Origin: Hanstruepera marina
Lineage (GTDB): Bacteria; Bacteroidota; Bacteroidia; Flavobacteriales; Flavobacteriaceae
NCBI RefSeq assembly: GCF_019880635.1
Contig: NZ_JAINVX010000001.1
Location: forward strand, 1,552,123 to 1,616,122
Reading direction: 5' to 3'
DNA: 64,000 bases
The translations under genes were made by a program, and so were the position numbers. This document shows, piece after piece, positions 34,988 to 43,389 of the stretch. The notes under the pieces were generated by a model. The model ran no database searches, was not told where the DNA came from, and saw only the letters and a list, made by a program, of their open reading frames with translations. Positions within the stretch are counted from its first letter, which is position 1. Every line of letters starts with the position of its first letter.

Positions 34988-35581
34988 ATGATTATAATTT
35001 TCATATTGGAAGATTTAAAAATAGACAGCTCAATTTCAGACGAAAAACTTGTAGAATTAATAGTTAAAACTAAAAGTTCAGAGTTATTTTCAATTATATA
35101 TGACAGGTACTCACATTTAGTCTATAATAAGTGTATAAGCTTTGTGCAGAACAAAGAGGAAGCTCAAGATTTAACCCATGATATTTTTGTCAAGCTTTTT
35201 ATTAAGATTAAAACTTTTGGTCATAAGTCTAAATTTTCCACATGGCTCTATTCGTTTACGTATAACCATTGTATAAACTATGTTCAACGCGATTTTAACA
35301 AGCGTAAGAGTAAGTTTCTTTATGCAGATACACATGAAGAACACTTAAGTACTGTTCAAAACAATATAAACGAAGAGAAAATTCATAGTATGGATTCGGA
35401 AAAATTAAACAAAGCACTAGATTTAATTGACCCAAACGATAAAACCATATTATTTATGAAGTATCAGGATGATATGAAAATAGAGGATATTCAAGAGGTA
35501 TTGGAATTAGGTAAAAGCGCTGTAAAAATGCGATTGAGCAGAGCCAAAAGCAGGCTAGTTAAAGTATATGAAACTATTTAA
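34988..35581 (+). CDS. ECF RNA polymerase sigma factor, likely envelope-stress
   Basis: 197 residues. Region 2 (ELFSIIYDRYSHLVYNKCIS; EEAQDLTHDIFVKLF; STWLYSFTYNHCINYVQ) and region 4 (KALDLIDPNDKTILFMKYQD; IEDIQEVLELGKSAVKMRL) are complete. The first ATG at 34988 lies at the predicted transcription start; a TTG at 35006 (giving LEDLKIDSS) is an alternative start more in line with the promoter. The next two genes follow at 2 and 22 bp: a 59-residue protein and an MscS channel, so this is an operon. Target sites are suggested at 34956, 36599 and 40280. Confidence 0.9.
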   Translation: MIIIFILEDLKIDSSISDEKLVELIVKTKSSELFSIIYDRYSHLVYNKCISFVQNKEEAQDLTHDIFVKLFIKIKTFGHKSKFSTWLYSFTYNHCINYVQRDFNKRKSKFLYADTHEEHLSTVQNNINEEKIHSMDSEKLNKALDLIDPNDKTILFMKYQDDMKIEDIQEVLELGKSAVKMRLSRAKSRLVKVYETI

Positions 35582-35583
35582 TT

Positions 35584-35763
35584 ATGGAAAATCCGTTTAA
35601 AAAAGTAATAAACAGCGAAAAACTTCCAGACATTATTAAAGATAAAGTAATGGATGATATTAATGTCATTAAATTGGCACTTGATGTTACCGATTTACTT
35701 ACCATAAAATATCCGGAAACCATAAATAATATTTTTAATCTATCTAAAAAAAACAACAAGTAA
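35584..35763 (+). CDS. small hypothetical protein between ECF sigma and MscS genes
   Basis: 59 residues, 2 bp after the sigma gene and 22 bp before the MscS gene. The sequence begins MENPFKKVINSEKLPDIIKD and is mainly helical, without membrane segment or cysteine. Its position suggests a soluble anti-sigma or sigma regulator, but no family is recognised. Proper ATG, in-frame stop and tight spacing support it as a real gene. Confidence 0.7.
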   Translation: MENPFKKVINSEKLPDIIKDKVMDDINVIKLALDVTDLLTIKYPETINNIFNLSKKNNK

Positions 35764-35785
35764 TTACAAACTAAATTAACATACC

Positions 35786-36595
35786 ATGAACGACGATTTG
35801 AATTTTAATCTTTTAGATGAGCTATTAAGAAATACCTATAAGTTTTTACCGAAAATTATTTTTGGAATTATATTTATAATAGTTGCGTGGTTGTTACTTA
35901 AACTGATATTGTTTGTGATTAAAAAATCACTTAAGCTAACTAAAATTGGATATTTGTCTGAAAAGTTAAATGACCTCCCTTTTTTGAATGGTACGTTCAA
36001 AATAGACCCAGAAAAAATAATTTTGGTTTTTGTTAAATGGCTCTTCATTTTAATTTTTGTTATTATTGGAGCTGAAATTTTAAACTTCAGTCTGATTTCT
36101 AATGAAGTTGGTAAGTTAATTAGGTATTTACCCCAATTCTTTAGTGCATTGTTAATTTTTGTGTTGGGTATTTATGGAGCCAATTATTTAAAAAAGACTT
36201 TACGTACTTTGCTAAAAGCAGTTGACATTAACGGCTCTAAAGCCATTAGTAATATTCTTTTTTTAATATTGGTTGTTATGGTATCTATTATGGCACTGGA
36301 TCAAGCAGGCTTCAATACAGATATTATTACAAACAATCTGTTTTTAATTCTCGGAGCAGTTTTGGCTTCTTTTACAATAGCTTTTGGTTTTGGTTCGCGC
36401 GATATAGTTTATAGATTGTTATTAGGGTTTTACTCTAAACGTAATTTTTATGTAGGTCAAAAGATTGTAGTTGATGAAAAGCAAGGTGTTATATATGCCA
36501 TAGACAATATAAGTATGGTTGTTGTTTTTAATGATGCCAAGGTAGTTTACCCCATAAAACATATCACCAACAAAAAAATAGAAATTCTAGACTAA
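35786..36595 (+). CDS. MscS family mechanosensitive channel
   Basis: 269 residues. N-terminal membrane helices (FGIIFIIVAWLLLKLILFVI; WLFILIFVIIGAEILNF; FSALLIFVLGIYGANYLKKT) are followed by the pore-lining helix region (LILGAVLASFTIAFGFGSRD) and a short beta domain (GQKIVVDEKQGVIYAIDNIS). It lacks the long C-terminal alpha/beta cage of E. coli MscS, as in short conserved TM-helix members. It would release solutes on hypo-osmotic stress or membrane tension; co-expression with an ECF sigma factor fits an envelope-stress response. Confidence 0.8.
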   Translation: MNDDLNFNLLDELLRNTYKFLPKIIFGIIFIIVAWLLLKLILFVIKKSLKLTKIGYLSEKLNDLPFLNGTFKIDPEKIILVFVKWLFILIFVIIGAEILNFSLISNEVGKLIRYLPQFFSALLIFVLGIYGANYLKKTLRTLLKAVDINGSKAISNILFLILVVMVSIMALDQAGFNTDIITNNLFLILGAVLASFTIAFGFGSRDIVYRLLLGFYSKRNFYVGQKIVVDEKQGVIYAIDNISMVVVFNDAKVVYPIKHITNKKIEILD

Positions 36596-36598
36596 AGC

Positions 36599-36627
36599 GT
36601 GACTTTATTGTGAATTACGTGTCTAAA
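36599..36627 (+). promoter_or_regulatory. ECF-type promoter of the 58-residue membrane protein
   Basis: GTGACTTTATT (from 36599) and GTGTCTAAA (36619-36627), spaced as at 34956; 24 of 29 positions are identical to that site. It starts 4 bp after the MscS stop and drives the small gene at 36657. Confidence 0.65.
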
Positions 36628-36656
36628 ACAATAAACCAACAATTTAGAACGTATTT

Positions 36657-36833
36657 ATGGTCGCCAATTATGAGGTCAAGATTATTATCATTTTTTTACT
36701 GGTTATTATTTTAATTATGTTGGTTGGGTTATCAATAAGTGTTTTAAAAGATCATAAATCATCTTTCAGGTTTTATAAATCGATTGTTGAAGAAAAAGAT
36801 AAAAAAGAATCTAAAAAGAAAAAAAGGAAATAA
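36657..36833 (+). CDS. small single-span membrane protein with lysine-rich tail
   Basis: 58 residues. One membrane helix (VKIIIIFLLVIILIMLVGLS, residues 8-27) is followed by a cytoplasmic tail ending in a dense Lys cluster (KDKKESKKKKRK). It is preceded by a near-copy of the ECF promoter found before the sigma gene and followed by a terminator, so it forms its own transcription unit in the same regulon. No family recognised; a membrane-stress peptide is inference. Confidence 0.7.
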   Translation: MVANYEVKIIIIFLLVIILIMLVGLSISVLKDHKSSFRFYKSIVEEKDKKESKKKKRK

Positions 36834-36881
36834 CTATCAGGAAATAGATATTATGTTATGGAATATCTTTGTTGATGTTGT

Positions 36882-36911
36882 AAAAAAAAGAGCCTATTCC
36901 AGGCTCTTTTT
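36882..36911 (+). terminator. terminator of the 58-residue protein gene
   Basis: GAGCCT / AGGCTC stem with ATTCC loop, A run before and T run after. Confidence 0.9.
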
Positions 36912-36971
36912 GATTTTAGATTATACTTTTAAGCAATAAAATACTACTTTAAACAAAATTTCACTTTTATA

Positions 36972-37454
36972 ATGAAACCTATTTGCGGCTTATTGATATT
37001 AAGTTTATGCTTTACTCATTTTGCACATGCACAATCTAAAACAGATTTTGGAATTAAAGGAGGTGTAAACCTGACGTTTTATAAAGTTACTGAAGCTAGT
37101 TTTGGCGATAACCCAGAAGTTGGGGTAGGGTATTATGGCGGTTTGTTTGTTGATATTCCTATTGAAAATAGTTTGTCAATTCAACCTGAAATACTTTTTG
37201 TGGGATTACATGACTTTAAGTTTTTAAATGCTCCTATCTATTTAAAATACGAAGCCGCAGAGCGGTTTTATCTTTTAATAGGACCCAGTATGAACTACTT
37301 TTTCGACTTCTTTTCAAATAAGTTTAAAGTGAGAGCCGATTTAAGTGTGGCCTATCAATTAACAGATGCTTTGGATATCCACATGAAATATACGCTGGGT
37401 TTTGAGGAAATTACGCCCAATGGTTTGTTTTTGGGTTTGGATTTTAGGCTGTAG
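36972..37454 (+). CDS. PorT-like outer-membrane beta-barrel protein
   Basis: 160 residues with a signal peptide (GLLILSLCFTHFAHAQ). The mature start DFGIKGGVNLTFYKVTE and later strands (NSLSIQPEILFVGLHDF; FYLLIGPSMNYFFDFFSNK) match the OMP_b-brl_2 pattern; the C-terminus is FLGLDFRL. Stands alone between a terminator and a convergent lipoprotein gene. Function unknown. Confidence 0.75.
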   Translation: MKPICGLLILSLCFTHFAHAQSKTDFGIKGGVNLTFYKVTEASFGDNPEVGVGYYGGLFVDIPIENSLSIQPEILFVGLHDFKFLNAPIYLKYEAAERFYLLIGPSMNYFFDFFSNKFKVRADLSVAYQLTDALDIHMKYTLGFEEITPNGLFLGLDFRL

Positions 37455-37472
37455 TTTATTTAAAATTTAGTT

Positions 37473-38141
37473 TTAGAGAGTCATATTTCTATTCTTAAAG
37501 TTTATTACAACAGCATTAATAACTTTTTCAAAATTATTTAAGTGTCTAACAGAACAGTTTTCATAAATGAGGTATTCGTAATAAACATTTTTATTAATCT
37601 CTGTATCATAAAGCAACGTATGAATATATATGCGTTCTGATTCCCCATTATTTTTTGGAAAAAATTGAAAGAAAAATGCAAGTTTAAATCTGTGTTTTCC
37701 GACTTTATGAATTGCTTTAGTGTAGTACTCTTCAGGCACAAAATGGTTATGTGCTAATGAAAATGATGTGCTTCTGATGCTATTTTTATAATCTGCAATA
37801 TCTTTTTGTGAAAAATCAGAAAGAGAACAAGGTATATAACTTATATTATGTTTTTTTAAACTGTTATATACAACAGATTCTACCTGCTTCCTTAAGGCTT
37901 CTTTTTCAGAAGTAATAGAGTCGTTTATAGATGATTTTAAACTAATGTCATAGAATACAGGTAGTATATCTAAACTATTAATATAAACGTTTTCAATTGA
38001 AGCACTGCTATATTGTTCTAAATTAAATGCTGGACAATTATCATCTTGGAACGTTTCACTCGTAAGCTCTGTTTTATATTTTGAAACTCCGCACGATAGT
38101 ATAGTTATGATTAATAATGCAAGAAAGCCTTTTTTTTTCAT
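37473..38141 (-). CDS. hypothetical lipoprotein
   Basis: 222 residues with a lipobox (LLIITILSCGVSKYKTE, lipid Cys17). No known domain: a charged middle (DSITSEKEALRKQVESVVYN) and beta strands (KHRFKLAFFFQFFP; ESERIYIHTLLYDTE). It is convergent with the barrel gene at 36972 and lies upstream of lpdA but is cut off from it by a terminator. Function unknown. Confidence 0.6.
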   Translation of the reverse strand: MKKKGFLALLIITILSCGVSKYKTELTSETFQDDNCPAFNLEQYSSASIENVYINSLDILPVFYDISLKSSINDSITSEKEALRKQVESVVYNSLKKHNISYIPCSLSDFSQKDIADYKNSIRSTSFSLAHNHFVPEEYYTKAIHKVGKHRFKLAFFFQFFPKNNGESERIYIHTLLYDTEINKNVYYEYLIYENCSVRHLNNFEKVINAVVINFKNRNMTL

Positions 38142-38151
38142 AAATCGAAAA

Positions 38152-38185
38152 TAAAAAAAAGCGATTCATATTTGAGTCGCTTTTT
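38152..38185. terminator. bidirectional-type terminator between lpdA and the lipoprotein gene
   Basis: GCGATTCA / TGAGTCGC stem (one G-U) with TATT loop, flanked by A and T runs. It lies 24 bp beyond the lpdA stop. Confidence 0.85.
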
Positions 38186-38208
38186 AAAATTATATAAATA
38201 AATATTTT

Positions 38209-39585
38209 TTATAAATGTATCACTTCATCATAAGCATCGGCAACAGCTTCCATAACGGCTTCACTCATAGTTGGATGTGGATGCACTGCTTTTAAGACTT
38301 CGTGTCCTGTTGTTTCCAGTTTTCTTCCTAAAACGGCTTCAGCAATCATATCTGTAACTCCAGCACCAATCATGTGGCAACCTAACCACTCACCATATTT
38401 GGCATCGAAAATTACTTTTACAAAACCATCTTTGTTTCCGCCAGCACTGGCTTTACCAGATGCAGAAAACGGAAATTTACCAACTTTTATGTCTAAACCT
38501 TGTTCTTTAGCTTGTTTTTCAGTTAAACCTACAGAAGCTATTTCTGGGGAACAATAGGTACATCCAGGAATATTTCCATAGTCAAGAGCTTCTACATGTT
38601 GTCCTGCTATTTTTTCAACACACAATATACCTTCAGCAGATGCAACGTGGGCTAAAGCTTGTCCAGGAGTAACATCTCCAATGGCATAATACCCTGGAAT
38701 GTTGGTTTGGTAATAATCGTTTACCAAAATCTTATCACGATCTACAGCAATACCAACGTCTTCTAAACCTATATTCTCAATGTTGGATTTAATTCCAACA
38801 GCCGATAAAATAATATCTGCTTCAAGAACTTCTTCTCCTTTTTTAGTTTTTACCGTAGCTTTCACACCTTTACCCGAAGTGTCAACTTTGGTCACTTCTG
38901 AAGATGTCATAATCTTAATACCACTCTTTTTAAATGAACGTTCTAGTTGTTTTGAAACATCTTCGTCTTCAACAGGAACGACATTAGGTAGGTATTCAAC
39001 TATGGTCACTTCAGTACCCATAGAATTATAGAAATAGGCAAACTCAACCCCAATAGCTCCAGAACCCACAACAATCATTTTTTTAGGTTGTTTAGGTAAG
39101 GTCATGGCTTCACGATATCCAATTACTTTTTTTCCGTCTTGGGGTAAGCTAGGTAATTCACGAGAGCGTGCTCCAGTTGCTATTATAATATGATCTGCAG
39201 CGTATTCTTTACCATCAACGTCTATTTTTTTTCCAGGTTTCACTTTTCCGTAGCCTTCAATAACGTCAATTTTATTTTTTTTCATTAAAAATTTAACACC
39301 ATTACTCATGCCATCGGCAACACCACGACTACGCTTTACAACAGCATCGAAATCCTTATCGGCTTCCTTTACCGATAGGCCATAATCTTCAGCATGCTTT
39401 AGGTATTCAAAAACTTGAGCTGATTTTAAAAGTGCTTTTGTAGGAATGCAGCCCCAGTTTAAGCATACACCGCCTAAACTTTCTTTCTCAACAACTGCTG
39501 TTTTAAAACCTAATTGTGACGCGCGTATAGCTGTCACGTAGCCACCAGGACCACTTCCAAGAACAATAACATCGTATTTACTCAT
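38209..39585 (-). CDS. lpdA: dihydrolipoyl dehydrogenase (E3)
   Basis: 458 residues. FAD-binding GSGPGGYVTAIRASQLG at the N-terminus, the redox-active disulfide in GGVCLNWGCIPTKALLKSA, NAD-binding VVGSGAIGVEFAYFYNSMG, the second FAD motif YYAIGDVTPGQALAHVA, and the C-terminal catalytic AVHPHPTMSEAVMEA are all intact. It reoxidises dihydrolipoamide in the 2-oxoacid dehydrogenase and glycine cleavage complexes. No E1/E2 gene is adjacent, so it is the shared E3. Confidence 0.95.
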   Translation of the reverse strand: MSKYDVIVLGSGPGGYVTAIRASQLGFKTAVVEKESLGGVCLNWGCIPTKALLKSAQVFEYLKHAEDYGLSVKEADKDFDAVVKRSRGVADGMSNGVKFLMKKNKIDVIEGYGKVKPGKKIDVDGKEYAADHIIIATGARSRELPSLPQDGKKVIGYREAMTLPKQPKKMIVVGSGAIGVEFAYFYNSMGTEVTIVEYLPNVVPVEDEDVSKQLERSFKKSGIKIMTSSEVTKVDTSGKGVKATVKTKKGEEVLEADIILSAVGIKSNIENIGLEDVGIAVDRDKILVNDYYQTNIPGYYAIGDVTPGQALAHVASAEGILCVEKIAGQHVEALDYGNIPGCTYCSPEIASVGLTEKQAKEQGLDIKVGKFPFSASGKASAGGNKDGFVKVIFDAKYGEWLGCHMIGAGVTDMIAEAVLGRKLETTGHEVLKAVHPHPTMSEAVMEAVADAYDEVIHL

Positions 39586-39713
39586 TCGTCTATTTTTAAT
39601 CGTTTTTTGAAGCTACGAATTTACGAAATAGGAAGCGAATAATAAATAATATTCATTTTTAAAATTTGGATTAAAAAAAGCACTTAAGCATTTTATGTAA
39701 GTGCATTATAAAT

Positions 39714-40184
39714 TTATCCTTCAGGAATAAATTCCAAAGCCACGCCATTTATACAATGCCTTTTGCCTGTTGTATCTCTTGGGCCATCATTGAATACATG
39801 TCCTAAATGACCACCGCAAGTAGCACAATGCTCTTCATTACTTTCATAACCATTTCCGTATGCAACATTTCCTTTGATCTCACGGTCAAAGCTTGGCCAG
39901 CCAGTTCCGGAATCAAATTTGTGATCGCTCTCAAACAAAGGTGTACTGCAAGCAGCGCAAACATATACCCCTTTTTTATAGTTTTTGTTTAGCGGGCTGG
40001 AAAAAGGACGTTCGGTACCAGACTGCCTTAAGACATAGTACTGTTCTTTAGTAAGCTCTTGTTTCCATTCAGCTTTAGTTTTAAAAACTTTAAAGGTTTC
40101 TGTTTGTTTAGTTTCTTTTTTTTGGGCATTGCTGTTGCAACTCAAAAAAAGTGACAATGAAACTAATAGGATGAATTTGTTCAT
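39714..40184 (-). CDS. msrB: peptide-methionine (R)-S-oxide reductase, lipoprotein form
   Basis: 156 residues. A lipoprotein signal (LLVSLSLFLSCNSNAQ, Cys16) puts it in the envelope. The MsrB core follows: zinc cysteines in CAAC and CATCGG, FDSGTGWPSFDREI, and the catalytic Cys144 in KRHCINGVALEF. It repairs oxidised Met-R-sulfoxide in periplasmic or membrane proteins. It is divergent from the M48 lipoprotein protease, giving two envelope quality-control genes side by side. Confidence 0.93.
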   Translation of the reverse strand: MNKFILLVSLSLFLSCNSNAQKKETKQTETFKVFKTKAEWKQELTKEQYYVLRQSGTERPFSSPLNKNYKKGVYVCAACSTPLFESDHKFDSGTGWPSFDREIKGNVAYGNGYESNEEHCATCGGHLGHVFNDGPRDTTGKRHCINGVALEFIPEG

Positions 40185-40279
40185 GGTGATTTTTTTTAAT
40201 TGTGTCGTTAGCAGAAAGCTTTAATTACAAAAGAACCATGATAATGATATTTTGCGTATATTATTTAAGTCATCAACTT

Positions 40280-40308
40280 GTGACCAAAAAACACTTTATG
40301 TGTCGAAA
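40280..40308 (+). promoter_or_regulatory. ECF-type promoter of the M48 protease gene
   Basis: GTGAC (40280-40284) and GTGTCGAAA (40300-40308) have the same boxes and the same 20-bp spacing as the sites at 34956 and 36599. The M48 start is 50 bp downstream. Confidence 0.6.
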
Positions 40309-40357
40309 ATTAAAGAATGATTATTGTAAATTTGATTAAATAAAAACCATAAACTAC

Positions 40358-41188
40358 ATGAAAACAAAAAACATAATAATAACAGCCGCTATAACCTTGC
40401 TGTTTCTTTCTTGTTCAACTAATCCATTTACGGGAAAGCAAACCATGGCATTTGTGTCTAACGATCAATTATTTCCTGCTGCCTTACAACAATATAATCA
40501 AGTGCTTTCTGAAAATAAAGTGATAACAGGAACGCCAGCTTCAAAAATGATTACCCGAGTTGGACAACGTATTGCCATTGCAGCCGAACGTTGGTTAAAT
40601 GCCAATGGTTATGAAGGGTATTTAAAGGATTATGTATGGGAATACTCGTTAATAGATTCTGAAACCGTAAACGCTTGGTGTATGCCTGGCGGGAAGATTG
40701 CCTTTTATACAGGTATTTTACCAGTTGCAGAAAATGAAACGGCTATTGCAGCCATAATGGGACATGAAGTAGCCCATGCTTTAGCTAACCATGGTCAACA
40801 ACGTATGAGTGCCGCATATATTCAACAAGGGGTTGCGGTTGCTGGAAATGTTTTGTTGGAGGGCGATGAAAATATCGATATTTACAATCAAGCTTATGGA
40901 ATAGCTTCAAATGTAGGCGGTATGTTGCCATTTAGTCGAGCTCATGAAACCGAAGCTGATAAAATAGGATTGTACTTAATGGCTATTGCTGGATATAATC
41001 CTAATGAAGCTGCTAAATTATGGGAACGCATGGATGAGATGAGTGGTGGACAAGCACCTCCTGAATTTTTAAGTACACATCCTGCCAATCAATCACGAAT
41101 TGATGAGTTAAACAAACTAGCACCTCAAGCCATTGCTGAAGCTAAAAATTTTGGTGTGACTACATTTAGACCTTTAGGAAAATATTAG
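40358..41188 (+). CDS. M48 family metallopeptidase lipoprotein
   Basis: 276 residues. Lipobox LLFLSCSTNPFTGKQ (Cys19). The zinc motif is HEVAH (His136-His140), with the third ligand in HETEADKIG. The domain ends without TPR repeats, as in LoiP/YggG-type periplasmic proteases linked to outer-membrane quality control. Its promoter carries the same ECF boxes as the sigma/MscS operon, which supports an envelope-stress role. Confidence 0.88.
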   Translation: MKTKNIIITAAITLLFLSCSTNPFTGKQTMAFVSNDQLFPAALQQYNQVLSENKVITGTPASKMITRVGQRIAIAAERWLNANGYEGYLKDYVWEYSLIDSETVNAWCMPGGKIAFYTGILPVAENETAIAAIMGHEVAHALANHGQQRMSAAYIQQGVAVAGNVLLEGDENIDIYNQAYGIASNVGGMLPFSRAHETEADKIGLYLMAIAGYNPNEAAKLWERMDEMSGGQAPPEFLSTHPANQSRIDELNKLAPQAIAEAKNFGVTTFRPLGKY

Positions 41189-41213
41189 TATTTAAATTAT
41201 TTGTTTTAATTTA

Positions 41214-41244
41214 GGAGCTGCTCAATAAAAGGGCAGCTTTTTTT
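41214..41244 (+). terminator. terminator-like hairpin abutting the MFS start codon
   Basis: AGCTGCTC / GGGCAGCT (one G-U) with loop AATAAAA, followed by seven T that end exactly where the ATG at 41245 begins. It ends the M48 transcript or acts as an attenuator for the transporter. Confidence 0.75.
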
Positions 41245-42570
41245 ATGAAATCTTACCAAAAAGGCAGTAAAAAACTTTTAAACGCTTGGGCGTTTTACGA
41301 TTGGGCAAACTCGGTTTACACGCTAACTATTGCATCGTCAATATTTCCCATATTTTATTCTAGTTTGTTTGCATCAGCTGACGAACCTGTTTCGGCGTTT
41401 GGTTTTGAAATGAAACAGACCGTTCTTATATCAATAATAACGGCGTTTACATTTTTGGTTGTCGCATTTTCTTCACCAATCTTATCAGGAATAGCTGATT
41501 ATGTGGGTAACAAAAAATTCTTCCTTAAGTTTTTTTGTTATATGGGAGGCTTGGGTTGTATAGGATTGTATTGGTTTGATTTAGACTTTATTCACACCAG
41601 TATTTTGTTCTATTTTATGGGATTAATGGGATACTGGGGCAGTTTAGTGTTTTACAATTCCTATTTGCCAGACATTGCATTTGAAGAACAGCAAGATGCC
41701 ATTAGTGCCAAAGGATTTTCTTTAGGTTATGTGGGTAGTGTACTACTGCTATTAATAAACCTAGCAATGGTTATGAAGCCAAACTGGTTTGGATTTGATA
41801 TCGGTACTACAGAAGCCGAAAAGAATGCAGCATCAATTGAAGCTATGAAAATTTCATTTATTACAGTAGGGCTTTGGTGGGTTCTGTTTAGTCAATATAC
41901 ATTTTACTACTTACCAAAAGGTGTGTCTTCTGGACATAAAGTAACAAAGGATGTTGTTTTAAAAGGATTTACTGAATTACGGCAAGTCTGGAAACAGCTA
42001 AAACAAAACTTACGGTTAAAGCGGTATTTGTATGCTTTTTTTGTATTTAGTATGGCTGTGCAAACCATTATGTTAATGGCCGTTTATTTTGGTGAGAAAG
42101 AAATAGCATGGGCAGACTCTGATGAAAAAACACAAGGATTAATAGTAAGCGTGTTGGTTATTCAATTGGTAGCCATTATTGGAGCTATTTTAACATCAAA
42201 GGCTTCAGAAAAGTTTGGAAACATAAAAGTATTGATTGTTCTTAACTTTATTTGGATGAGTATTTGTTTCTATGCGTATTTTATGGAAACACCTATTCAG
42301 TTTTACATTGCTGCTGGTATTGTTGGATTGGTTATGGGTGGTATTCAGGCCTTGGCACGTTCAACATATTCAAAGTTTTTACCGGAAACCGAAGACACCA
42401 CATCCTATTTTAGTTTTTATGATGTAGCCGAAAAAATCGGGATTGTTATAGGTATGCTTATTTTTGCTGTGGTTGACTACAGAAGCTCCATGCGTGATGC
42501 TATATTATTCTTGTTTGTGTTTTTCCTGTTTGGAATAGTGTTACTTTTTAGAGTTCCTAAAAAGGCTTGA
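41245..42570 (+). CDS. MFS transporter, UMF1 (Atg22-like) family
   Basis: 441 residues with about 12 membrane helices. The family opening KKLLNAWAFYDWANSVYTLT is intact, which supports this start even though a terminator-like hairpin lies directly before it. Later motifs include DYVGNKKFFLKF and GLVMGGIQALARSTYSKFLP. UMF1 members may export amino acids or other small solutes; the substrate is unknown. It is followed by a strong bidirectional terminator. Confidence 0.85.
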   Translation: MKSYQKGSKKLLNAWAFYDWANSVYTLTIASSIFPIFYSSLFASADEPVSAFGFEMKQTVLISIITAFTFLVVAFSSPILSGIADYVGNKKFFLKFFCYMGGLGCIGLYWFDLDFIHTSILFYFMGLMGYWGSLVFYNSYLPDIAFEEQQDAISAKGFSLGYVGSVLLLLINLAMVMKPNWFGFDIGTTEAEKNAASIEAMKISFITVGLWWVLFSQYTFYYLPKGVSSGHKVTKDVVLKGFTELRQVWKQLKQNLRLKRYLYAFFVFSMAVQTIMLMAVYFGEKEIAWADSDEKTQGLIVSVLVIQLVAIIGAILTSKASEKFGNIKVLIVLNFIWMSICFYAYFMETPIQFYIAAGIVGLVMGGIQALARSTYSKFLPETEDTTSYFSFYDVAEKIGIVIGMLIFAVVDYRSSMRDAILFLFVFFLFGIVLLFRVPKKA

Positions 42571-42594
42571 CAATGTAATCTGTGAAACGTAATT

Positions 42595-42625
42595 AAAAAA
42601 AAGCGACCAATTGGTCGCTTTTTTT
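42595..42625. terminator. bidirectional terminator after the MFS gene
   Basis: Perfect palindrome AAGCGACC-AATT-GGTCGCTT between A and T runs, shared with the convergent GIN-domain gene. Confidence 0.93.
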
Positions 42626-42642
42626 GTTTCATAAGTGTTCTG

Positions 42643-43365
42643 TTATTTTCCTTTAATAGATCCAGAACCTGATACTTTAGTATCTTCTTTTTCTGGATTG
42701 CCTTTGTAAGCTATATCTCCAGATCCAGAAACACGACCTCTAATACGTTTGTTACTTACAACTTGAGCATCACCAGATCCTGAAATGGATACTTCAGTAT
42801 TATCAGAGTTTAAATTAAAACCTTCAAAATCTCCTGAACCTGCAATGTTGGCTTCAAGGTTTGTGGTGTTACCAGATAATGTAATGTCACCAGAGCCTGC
42901 TATACTGCTTTCCACTGAAGTAGCTTTGACGTCTAATTTAACATCGCCAGAACCGGCTAACGATACATTTAGATTAGTAGAAGTAATTGTAGTTTCGCTC
43001 CACAAATCACCTGAACCAGCAAGAGAAACACTATTGATATCCTGTATAGGTATGGTTACTTTAATGGTTTTTCCTAAACTACTTTTTAGGTTAATGCCAT
43101 TTTCAGACTTGATAACTAATTTACCATTTTTTACTTCTGTAATAATGTGTTTTAATAAATTTTCTTCGCCCTCAAGTGTAATTTTTCCTTCAGTACCAGC
43201 TACTAAAACATAATCAAAAGACCCGGCGCAACTGACACCATCATAATCACTTGTGGTTCGTGTTTCTGTTGTCATATTACCATTTCCAGAAACTTTTTTC
43301 CAATTTTGCGCACAGCTAAATGCTGTAACAAATAAGACAGATAATAATAATACTTTGTTTTTCAT
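42643..43365 (-). CDS. head GIN domain (DUF2807) lipoprotein
   Basis: 240 residues. Lipobox VLFVTAFSCAQNW (Cys18). The rest is a beta-helix of short repeats ending in GSGD (SLAGSGDLWSE; SLAGSGDVKLD; SIAGSGDITLS; NIAGSGDFEGF; SISGSGDAQVV), the DUF2807 head GIN pattern. It may be an auto-transporter-like adhesin head or outer-membrane lipoprotein. It is the last gene of the ECF sigma operon at 45605. Confidence 0.85.
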   Translation of the reverse strand: MKNKVLLLSVLFVTAFSCAQNWKKVSGNGNMTTETRTTSDYDGVSCAGSFDYVLVAGTEGKITLEGEENLLKHIITEVKNGKLVIKSENGINLKSSLGKTIKVTIPIQDINSVSLAGSGDLWSETTITSTNLNVSLAGSGDVKLDVKATSVESSIAGSGDITLSGNTTNLEANIAGSGDFEGFNLNSDNTEVSISGSGDAQVVSNKRIRGRVSGSGDIAYKGNPEKEDTKVSGSGSIKGK

Positions 43366-43389
43366 GGTTTGTGTGTTATTTGATTGATA

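Noticed and set aside
42785..43213. 142-codon open frame on the plus strand
   Set aside because: It is antisense to the GSGD-repeat GIN protein, and its regular Pro-Glu-Pro pattern is the shadow of that repeat.
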